A stretch of DNA of 64,000 nucleotides from Mactra quadrangularis (lineage: Eukaryota; Mollusca; Bivalvia; Venerida; Mactridae). Shown piece by piece: positions 24,701-36,700 of the stretch. The position numbers and the translations under genes were made by a program. The first letter of the stretch is position 1; each line of letters opens with the position of its first letter. The notes under the pieces are model-generated. The model was not told the DNA's origin. It was given only the letters and a program-made list of their open reading frames with translations, and did not search any database. The stretch covers positions 22,962,232 to 23,026,231 of the forward strand of contig CM046299.1 in assembly GCA_025267735.1 (NCBI GenBank), written 5' to 3'.

Positions 24701-27700
24701 AGTTTAAGTCTAAGGATTTAAGTATTATCAACTGACTTTGTGTAAGACAACTAACTGTAAATTAATTATATAGAAGGTAAGTATTGGTTAGATGACCTTG
24801 CTCCATTTCTATTCTAACCAACCAGTTTCATGTGTGTATGCATATTCTTGACGTGAACAGTGTTATTTTCATGTGTTTGGTTAATTACTACAATTTAAAT
24901 TACTGTATTTCATTATTGTATTTGAGATAAATTTGCACTTAGATTTTGTAAATGGACGTGTTTAAATATCAACCAACGAATTTAATTATTTACTTTATTG
25001 TAGATTGCGGAAATTTAACTGCTCCTGTAAATGGTGATGTTAGTTTCAGTGCCACAGTTTATAACTCAACTGCATCTTATACGTGTGACATTGGATATGA
25101 TATAACTGGAGAAACCGAAACAAGAGATTGTGACGCAACTGGAAATTGGACTCTTACTGCGCCTACTTGTGTGATTGTTGGTAAGCATCTGTGATACTAC
25201 ATGTACTTTCAATTATGTTTAATACAAATTTTATTCATGATATTTTTTTCCATGTGTATTACCATATTGCTTATTCTTGCTCATTCCTACATTCAGATAA
25301 GAGATTCCATTTCCCTTTTAACCAATGCCGCGTGTGTATGCCTTTTTCTGTGCTGGACAGTGTTTTTTTCAAGCGTTTGACTAATTACTACCCTTTAGAT
25401 TACTGTACTCTAGATAGGTATTATGTGATAATTATGCATTATAATTTGTAAATGGAAATGTATAAACATCTACTTACGAATTGAATATTTTTTTAGATTG
25501 TGGAAATTTAACTGCTCCTGTAAATGGTGATGTTACATTGAATGACACAATTTATAACTCAACTGCATCTTATACGTGTGATATTGGATATAATATAACT
25601 GGAGAAACCGAAACAAGAGATTGTGATGCAACTGGAAATTGGACTCTTACTGCGCCTACTTGTGTGATTGTTGGTAAGCACTAATAATTATACTGTCAGT
25701 AAGGTTTTTTTGTGTGTTTTTTTAACGTCGTATTCAACACATAATTTTATATAGGTCATATATACGACGGCCAGCTCTTTCTTCTATAAGTTTCCTGGAC
25801 ACTTCTATCACTAGTACTAACTAACCCTACCACGAGGCCGACAACTCATGTATAGGGTATGACCTGCCACGACTGGGTTTCGAACCCGCGATCTCCAGAT
25901 TCGAAGACAGACATGCTAACCACTACGCCACGGCCGCGGCTCTGTCAGTAATGTATTTTATTAACAAATTTCATTCAAGATGAATTTCCCATGTGTATAA
26001 ACTTTCTTAAACCTGTATGCGGTCGTACAAATTTTAAGATCTTCAATCAGATTCCTAAATGAAGTATGTATCAACAAATAATGATTAGGTGTACATATGA
26101 TGATGAAAAATAATTTTATGGAAAGTAACTATAATCCTTTGAAACGTTCATTTAGAAAACGGAAAGTAAAAAAATCAATTTTGAAATTAAACAATTATTT
26201 GGATCCACGTGGTAAGTTGGATTGGAAAAAAATTATAACACATGGTCGACTTATTTTTGATTTGTGTTTATGATCGTATCTTGGTCATTATGGAGTCTTA
26301 AACTTTTTTATCTGTAAATTAATGAACATGTTTGGATTGTTTTCTTATCAAGTACAGTCATGTTTTTTAAACCCTCGAGTATTATATGTTTCATAAATAT
26401 TAAAACTTGTTACAGATTGTGGTATTCCAGAAGAACCGAGTAATGGTGGAACAACTTATACAAATACAACTTATTTATCACAAGTAGACTATTACTGCGA
26501 CACTGGATATGAGTTATCAGGAGTAAATAATGCTTCATGTCTAGAAACGGGCTCCTGGAGTGATAGTGTACCCGTTTGCAATATTGTTGGTTTGTATTAT
26601 GTAGAGTTATGGTAATTGTTTTGTCTTATAACAGTAAATGTATCAAATATATTCTTATTCGGTCTAATCTTATATCGACAAATGACTCTACTTAGAAATT
26701 CTTTGTCAAAATGTTCAATTCTTTGCAACGTGAGTGAACTTAATTCGCTGAAATTGATCACAACAAGCACATTCAAACATTACTTAATATTTGGACTGTT
26801 TTTGAACTAGTCTCTTTTAAGTAAGATTCATGTAAGACAATTGCGCATCGTAAACAAAATTGGAAAATGCATAGAGCAAGTGCTTTTCGATGTCATATAA
26901 TAGCAATGAATATTACATATAATGTAAACCTAAATAAAAGGCTCATTTTAATTAGCATCACTAACACGAATATTATGTCATAAGCTGATATCCTTTGCGA
27001 TAAAACACCAGAGAAGTCCAATAAATTCAGTCTGACAAAATTGTATATATCATTTCAGATAGGCAAGAATAGATTACATTGTATACTTTTTCGCAGTTCT
27101 TCGACATGCAAAATCTATAAGACTTTCTCTGAAAAACTTCCATATCCTTTACCCATTTGTGACATAGTATATAATTTGAAATTAAAACAAAACATGTGCA
27201 TATAAATAATTTGTAGGATAGTATATTTTAAAAACTGTTTAACGCTCTCTTATTCTCTCTTACGTAATCGTTATGAGGCTATGATGATGCTGTGCAGATG
27301 TGACACCATTTGAATTTTGCCAGGCCTAAATCCCATGAAGTATATTTGTGATGCTCTTGGTCGTCAACAACTTACACGTCCCTCGAAACGCCTTGCTGTT
27401 GGAATGGAACGACCTTTCAATAAGCATAGAACAGCGTTACGTTCACTCAATGATACGCCTTGCTGTGCAGGTGGTTGAACAAAAATGCGGTTACGCATCG
27501 ATATCAATGATATTTGCATTTATAATAATCGAAATTCAGTAAATGAACAAAAGACAATCATCTTAATGTTATTTGTGTAATTTTGGCTTTGGCACCTAAT
27601 GTGCTTCGACACGTGATATACGTACGTTAAATAAAACACGACTTAAAAATTAAATTTATTAACAAGACAATGAATAACATTTAAGATGATTACTAACATC

Positions 27701-30700
27701 AAAAACATTCCATCCGTAAAACAAAAAAAATATAAAAATAGTAAGTGCACAGTTACATTTTCGGTTAGACATATAGTGATAAGTATGCATTTAGAAATTG
27801 TCGATGAAAATGTATTAATGTCTACTAACGAATTTTATTTACGTACTTTATTGTAGATTGCGGAAATTTAACTGCTCCTGTAAATGGTGATGTTAGTTTC
27901 AGTGCCACAGTTTATAACTCAACTGCATCTTATACGTGTGATATTGGATATGATATAACTGGAGAAACCGAAACAAGAGATTGTGATGCAACTGGAAATT
28001 GGACTCTTACTGCGCCTACTTGTGTGATTGTTGGTACGCAATTTTGTTTCTTCTGTCCATTATGTATTTTATTAACAAATTTTATGCTTGATAATTTTTT
28101 CCATGTGTATAAATATTGTGCAAATTTTTACTCATACCTTCATTCAGATAACAATACTACATGCTCTTTCTTACCAGTGTTATGTGTGTATGCCATTTTT
28201 GTTGGTTGACAGTGTCATATCATGTGTTATCCTTATGTCTTCCCTTTTAAATAACTGTAGTGTGTATTTGTATTTTGTGATAAGCACGAATAAAGTAATT
28301 GTAAATGAAAAATGTTTTAATATCAACTTTGGAATTTATAACTTACTTTAATTTAGACTGTGGAAATTTGACTGCTCCTGTAAATGGTGATGTTACATTG
28401 ACTGACACAGTTTATAACTCAACTGCATCTTATACGTGTGACATTGGATATAATATAACTGGAGAAACCGAAACAAGAGATTGTGATGCAACTGGAAATT
28501 GGACTCTTACTGCGCCCACTTGTGTGATTGTCGGTAAGCACTTATAATCATGCTGTCAGTAATATATTTTATTACTAAATTTCATTCTAGATCAATTTCC
28601 CATGTGTGTAAACTTTCTTAAATCTGTATGTGGTCATACAAATTTTAAAAACTTCAAATAGATTTGTAAGTGAAGTATGTTATGAAAAATAATGATTAAG
28701 TGTCCATAAAGTGATGAAAAACTAAATTTTATGGAACGTTACTATAATCCGTTGAAACGATAATTAGGAAACAGAAAATAAAACAAATCAATTTGTAAAT
28801 ATGTAATTATATGGATCCACTTGGTGAGTTGGATTGGAAAAATCTCATAACACATCGTCGACTTATTTTTATTTTTGATTTGTGTTTATGATCGTATCTT
28901 GGTCATTGTGGAGTCTTAAATCTGTAAATTAATGATCAGGTTTGGATTGTTTTCTTCTCAAGTACAGTCACATTGTTTTTGAAAACCTCGAGTATTGTAT
29001 GCTTCATAAAAAATAACATTTGTTACAGATTGTGGTATTCCAGAAGAACCGAGTAATGGTGGAACGACTTATACTAATACAACTTATTTATCACAAGTAG
29101 ACTATTACTGCGACACTGGATATGAGTTATCAGGAGTAAATAATGCTTCATGTCTAGAAACGGGCTCCTGGAGTGATAGTGTACCCGTTTGCAATATTGT
29201 TGGTTTGTATTATATAGGGTTATGGTAATTGTTTTGTCTTATAACAGTAAATGTATCAAATATTTTCTTATTCGGTCAAATCTTATAGAGACATATGACT
29301 CTACTTAGAAATTCTTTGTCAAAATGTTCAATTCTTTGCAACATGAGTGAACTTAATTCGCTGAAATTGATCACATCAAGCACATTTAAACATAACTTAA
29401 TATTTGGACTGCTTTTGAACTAGTCTCTTTTAAGTAAGATTCGTGTAAGACAATTGGGCATCGTAAAAAATGGAAAATGGGCAAGTGCTTTCGATGTCGT
29501 ATAATAGCAATGAATATTGCATATTAATTAAAACTAAACAAACGGCTCACTTTAATTAGCATCACTAACACGAATATTATTTCATAAGCTGATATTCTTT
29601 TCGATAAAACACCAGAGAAGTCCAAGAAATTCAGTCTGTCAAAATTGTATATATCATTTCAGATAGGCAAGGATAGATTACATTGTATACTTTTTTGCAG
29701 TTCTTCGACATGCAAAATCTATAAGACTTTCTCTGAAAAACTTCCATATCCTTTACCCATTTGTGACATAGTATATAACTTGAAATTAAAACAAAACATG
29801 TGCATATAAATAATTTGTAGGATAGTTTATTTTAAAAACTGTTTGACGCTCTCTTATTCTCTCTTACGTAATCGTTATGAGGCTATGATGATGCTGTGCA
29901 GATGTGACACCATTTGAATTTTGCCAGGCCTAAATCCCATGAAGTATATTTGTGATGCTCTTGGTCGTCAACAACTTACACGTCCCTCGAAACGCCTTGC
30001 TGTTGGAATGGAACGACCTTTCAATAAGCATAGAACAGCGTTACGTTCACTCAATGATACGCCTTGCTGTGCAGGTGGTTGAACAAAAATGCGGTTACGC
30101 ATCGATATCAATGATATTTGCATTTATAATAATCGAAATTCAGTAAATGAACAAAAGACAATCATCTTAATGTTATTTGTGTAATTTTGGCTTTGGCACC
30201 TAATGTGCTTCGACACGTGATATACGTACGTTAAATAAAACACGACTTAAAAATTAAATTTATTAACAAGACAAATGAATAACCTTTAAGATGATTCCTA
30301 ACATCAAAAACATTCCATCCGTTAATCAAAAAAAATAAATATAAAAATAGTTAGTGCACAGTTACATTTTCGGTTAGACATATAGTGATAAGTATGCATT
30401 TAGAAATTGTCGATGAAAATGTATTAATGTCTACTAACGAATTTTAATTACGTACTTTATTTTAGATTGCGGAAATTTAACTGCTCCTGTAAATGGTGAT
30501 GTTAGTTTCAGTGCCACAGTTTATAACTCAACTGCATCTTATACGTGTGATATTGGATATGATATAACTGGAGAAACCGAAACAAGAGATTGTGATGCAA
30601 CTGGAAATTGGACTCTTACTGCGCCTACTTGTGTGATTGTTGGTACGCAATTTTGTTTCTTCTGTCCATTATGTATTTTATTAACAAATTTTATGCTTGA

Positions 30701-33700
30701 TAATTTTTTCCATGTGTATAAATATTGTGCATATTTTTACTCATACCTTCATTCAGATAACAGTACTACATGCTCTTTCTTACCAGTGTTATGTGTGTAT
30801 GCCATTTTTGTTGGTTGACAGTGTCATATCATGTGTTATCCTTATGACTTCCCTTTTAAATTACTGTAGTGTGTATTTGTATTTTGTGATAAGTACGAAT
30901 AAAGTAATTGTAAATGAAAATGTTTTAATATCAACTTTGGAATTTATAACTTACTTTAATTTAGACTGCGGAAATTTGACTGCTCCTGTAAATGGTGATG
31001 TTACATTGACTGACACAGTTTATAACTCAACTGCATCTTATACGTGTGACATTGGATATAATATAACTGGAGAAACCGAAACAAGAGATTGTGATGCAAC
31101 TGGAAATTGGACTCTTACTGCGCCTACTTGTGTGATTGTCGGTAAGCACTTATAATCATGCTGTCAGTAAATTATTTTATTACTAAATTTCATTCTCGAT
31201 CAATTTCCCATGTGTGTAAACTTTCTTAAATCTGTATGTGGTCATACAAATTTTAAAAACTTCAAATAGATTTGTAAGTGAAGTATGTTATGAAAAATAA
31301 TGATTAAGTGTTCATAAAATGATGAAAAACTAAATTTTATGGAACGTTACTATAATACGTTGAAACGATAATTAGGAAACAGAAAATAAAACAAATCAAT
31401 TTTGTAAATATATAATTATATGGATCCACTTGGTGAGTTGGATTGGAAAAATTTCATAACACATCGTCGACTTATTTTTATTTTTGATTTGTGTTTATGA
31501 TCGTATCTTGGTCATTGTGGAGTCTTAAATCTGTAAATTAATGATCAGGTTTGGATTGTTTTCTTCTCAAGTACAGTCACATTGTTTTTGAAAACCTCGA
31601 GTATTGTATGCTTCATAAAAAATAACATTTGTTACAGATTGTGGTATTCCAGAAGAACCGAGTAATGGTGGAACGACTTATACTAATACAACTTATTTAT
31701 CACAAGTAGACTATTACTGCGACACTGGATATGAGTTATCAGGAGTAAATAATGCTTCATGTCTAGAAACGGGCTCCTGGAGTGATAGTGTACCCGTTTG
31801 CAATATTGTTGGTTTGTATTATATAGAGTTATGGTAATTGTTTTGTCTTATAACAGTAAATGTATCAAATATATTCTTATTCGGTCTAATCTTATATCGA
31901 CAAATGACTCTACTTAGAAATTCTTTGTCAAAATGTTCAAATCTTTGTAACACGAGTAAACTTAATTCGCTGAATTGATCACAACAAGCACATTCAAACA
32001 TTACTTAATATTTGGAATGTTTTTGAACTAGTCTCTTTAAAGTAAGATTCGTGTAAGACAATTGGGCATCGTAAACAAAATTGGAAAATGCATAGAGCAA
32101 GTGCTTTTCGATGTCATATAATAGCAATGAATATTGCATATAATGTAAACCTAAATAAACGGCTCATTTTAATTAGCATCACTAACACGAATATTATGTC
32201 ATAAGCTGATATCCTTTGCGATAAAACACCAGGGAAGTCAAAGGAATTCAGTCTGACAAAATTGTATATATCGTTTAGGACAGGCAAGGATAGATTACAT
32301 TGTATACTTTTTTTGCAGTTCTTCGACATGCAAAATCTGTAAGACCTTCTCTGAAAAACTTTCATATCCTTATGCCCATTTGTGACAAAGTATATAATTT
32401 ATAATTTAAGCAAAACATGTGCATATTAATAATTTGTAAGAGAGTATATTTTATAAACTGTTTGACGCTCTCTATTCTCTCTTACGTCATCGTTATGATG
32501 TTTTGATGATGCTGTGCAGATGTGACAGCATTTAAGTTTTGCCAGGCCTAAATTCCATCAAGTATATTTGGGATGCTCTTGGTCGTCAACAACTTACACG
32601 ACCCTCGAAACGCCTTGCTGTTGGAATGGAACGACCTTTCAATAAACATTGAACAGCGTTACGTTAACTCAATGATACGCCTTGTTGTGCAGGTGGTTGG
32701 ACAAAATTGCGATTACCCATCGATATGTATGATATTTGCATCAATATTAATTGAAATTTAGTAAATGAACAAAAGATAATCATCTTAATGTGATATGTGT
32801 AATTTTGCCTGTGGCACCTACTGTACGTCTACGCGTGATATAAGTACGTTAAATAAAACACGACTTAAAAATTTATTTTATTAACAAGACAAATGAATAA
32901 CCTTTAAGATGCTACCAAACATCAATAACATTCCTTCCGTAAATTCAAAGAAATATAAAAAAAGTTAGTGCACAGTTGCTTTTTCGGTTAGGTATATTTT
33001 GTGATAAGTATGCATTCAGAAATTGTCGATGAAAATGTATTAATGTCTACAAACGAATTTAATTATTTCCTTTATTTTAGATTGCGGAAATTTAACTGCT
33101 CCTGTAAATGGCGATGTTAGTTTCAATGACACAGTTTATAACTCAACAGCATATTATACATGTGACATTGGATATGATATAACTGGAGAAACCGAAACAA
33201 GAGATTGTGACGCAACTGGAAATTGGACTCTTACTGCGCCTACTTGTGTGATTTTTGGTATGCATTTTGATACTACATGTAATTTCAATTATGTATATTA
33301 TTAACAAATTTTATTCATGATATTTTTTTCCATGTGTATAAATATTGTGCATATTTTTACACATTCCTTTATTCAGATAACAATACTACATGCTCTTTCT
33401 TACCAGTGTTATGTGTGTATGTCATTTTTGTTGGTTGACAGTGTCATATCATGCGTTATCCTTATGACTTCCCTTTTAAATCACTGTATATAAAGCGTTG
33501 TATTTGTATTTTTGTGATAAGTACGCATTCAGTAATTGTAATTAAAATGTATTAATATCAACTTTGGAATTTATAACTTACTTTAATTTAGACTGTGGAA
33601 ATTTGACTGCTCCTGTAAATGGTGATGTTACATTGACTGACACAGTTTATAATTCAACTGCATCTTATACATGTGATATTGGATATAATATAACTGGAGA

Positions 33701-36700
33701 AACCGAAACAAGAGATTGTGGCGCAACTGGAAATTGGACTCTTACTGCGCCTACTTGTGTGATTGTTGGTATGCACATTTTCTACTTTGAATTATATTAT
33801 ATATTACAAATTTAAATTTTAAAATTCTTTTCCATACGTTTACCCCTTTGAAACAACTATATATGATTATAGCAAACTCTACAAAATTATTTAAGACGGG
33901 ATTTATAGCATTGCAGTGGCGGCTTTTGGGTAGCCGTTTTCAAGTGTTGCATGAATTTTTTATCACATCTTGTTCGGTATGTTTCCAAATTATTGTATTG
34001 GCTTTTCTTGTCATTTTAGATTTTCTTATATTTTCTATAAATTTTCGCTTTCTTTTCTTTTAATCCATCTTGAATTTTTTATCACATCTTGTTCGGTATG
34101 TTTCCAAATTATTGTATTGGCTTTTCTTGTCATTTTAGATTTTCTTATATTTTCTATAAATTTTCGCTTTCTTTTCTTTTAATGCATCTTGAATTCTTAA
34201 AAATTTAACATTTTATCTTTCCAAAACATTTTGTGCTATTCAAATTATAGTCATGATTCTGTCGGAGTAATTAATAAATAACGATGCAGTTTTCAATTAG
34301 GTAAATATTAGATGTAGACTGGTTTAGTTCAAACATGTTTTTTGTTAAATTCACATCATGTTACTAAGTGTAGCTTAACATGTAAAGTAAGTTATTATGG
34401 AATGTTGAATTAAACATTCAAGGAAATGCATTAAAACTCAGTCAGATGTGAAAATAGATGCATCATAATATATCTACAGCAGTTGTTTTGAAAATTAGTT
34501 GTCCTCATTCACTATTCTAGTGTATTATTTTGCATTTGATTTATCTAGATTTTAAATTTTTCACACTAAAAGATTTAATTATGTTAACCTTTTAAGTAAA
34601 ACTATATGTTCGATTTAAACATGCAGTTGTGATAACAAGCAGTTTCGACATGAAGTATACTTATCTTTGGCAAATCGTCCTTGAATTGTTTGAATTTTTA
34701 GTTTTAAATTAGCTGTTTGGACATGAAGTGTCCTGAACTTGTGCAAATGTCCTTGAAGTGAATTCTTTAGTTTTAACTAAGCAGTATCAATTTGAGGTGT
34801 TTTTAACTTGTGCAAGTTGTCCCAGGACTGAATTTGTTAGTTTAACTAAGCAGTTTTGACATGAGATGTTTTTAACTTGTACAAATTGACCTAAGACTGA
34901 ATTTGTTAGTTTTAACTTAGTAGTTTCTACATCCAAATCGTTCTTGGACTGGTCTTTTTTGTTTTACTTTGACTCCAGATCAAAGTTGAGGTACGCATTT
35001 ATGCTTTGCAGGGATGGGGTACTCGTACTTGTACTCGAGTATTATGAGTACAAGTACCACTTTTTCCAGTACTCGCCTGTACTCAGTACTCAGGAAAATA
35101 AATTGTACTCGTACTCGTACTTACTCAAGTACTGAACTAGCAGTACTCGATACTCGTGAGTATTTCTGAGTACTGGCCATCTTATTTCTATCTAGTTACA
35201 TTCTTGATTGAGTTTTCTTTAAAACTACTTTAGAAATGATAATGCATAGTACATGTAATTGGTTATCTGATTACAAGTTTTATAGGTAGCTATTGTTATG
35301 GGATTATGCATATCAATGGGATGTCTGACACCTTTTTGCAGTTTATACCTCTTCATAAATTGTGAAAACAATGTTTGTCACAGTTTGTTCCTCATATAGC
35401 TTATAAATTATTAAAATCATCAGCTAGTTATATGCATCAGTCATAAGAATTTTTTAAGTGAATGACGAGACATTACATTCAACAGTCACTTTTGTGGTGA
35501 AAAAATCCTGCACAATGTTTTGATATAAATTGAGATGAAATGACATGCAAATTTGTTACAATAGCTAATTCAACAAAGATTTTAGTTTCGTTTTTCATTA
35601 AGTTAGTTAGTTAACTAAAAAAAGATAACTCAATTATTTTAAGCTGAAACATACTATCAGCTGTCTTTTTTTCAAAAATCTTTTGTTTAAGTTTAATTTG
35701 GATTAAAACTTAATCTTAAACTTGTTCATTTGATTAAACACCTATTTCTATATTACATATTCAATGGCGTTATACAAAAGATAAATTATAAAATCTAAGT
35801 AAGTAAAAACCCTCCACCATAAATATATGAAATAACACAGAATAAAATAAAATTCATTTGCATGATTTTATATAGTGTGATTATGCATTCAGTTTGAATA
35901 AAATAAAATTCATTCGCATGATTTTATATAGTGTGATTATGCATTCAGTTTTCATATATCAAGTTTATAAGACATATATTTATCTTAGTTCATGATTTGA
36001 CTTTATTCTTACATTTGTTTTTACTAATTTGATAAGTTGTTTTCCTGAAACTGAAATGTGGGAAAAGAGATTGGATTTTAGAATGAGAATATAGCCCTTA
36101 GACGGCAATAAAACTGACCAAAAATAAACACTGTTGCATAAAATATTTGCAGCAACATTTTGACTGTCTTGTTTAAAATTGAATTTGAAGCTTGATTTGA
36201 TGTTTAATTGAATAGATAAATAAAATTCGTCTCTTTTATTTCTACTAAAAATCTTTTATATGCTCATGCAAAACAATCTGGTACTCAAAAATACTCATGA
36301 GTACTTAAGTACTACTCGAGTACTACTCAAGTACTGAAGAAAAACCAGTACTCATTACTCATAAGTACGAGTACAAAATTTGAAATACTCAAGTACTACT
36401 CGAGTACTGGAATCCAGTACTCGACCCATCCCTGATGCTTTGATTCTTTTTACAGATTGTAAAAATTTAACTGATCCAGAAAATGGCACTGTTAATACAG
36501 ATGATGGCACAACATATGGTTCTACTGCGGTATACTCTTGTAATACTGGTTATAATATGACCACAGGAGATGAAGTAAGAACATGTGATTCTAATGGTAG
36601 CTGGAATGGAACTGAGCCTCAATGCTTGATAGTTGGTATGAAAATATGCTTATTTCTTTTTCTTCGTGACTGAAATAGCTGGGTTAGCTTAGTTGGTACA

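Larger units (their letters stand above)
25004..33768 (+). repeat. Four-unit tandem array, period about 2.6 kb (exons 16-26)
   Basis: Units start at exons 16 (25004), 19 (27857), 22 (30466) and 25 (33081), with steps of 2853, 2609 and 2615 bp. Each unit is N-N-S; the fourth ends after N-N. The larger first step is explained by a 239-bp SINE present only in unit 1. Introns of units 2 and 3 are almost identical by eye; unit 4 is more diverged. Confidence 0.93.

Noticed and set aside
27318..32762. Conserved small host protein of 62-64 residues repeated three times
   Set aside because: It is the frame-shifted C-terminus of a Tc1-like transposase copied with the exon array.
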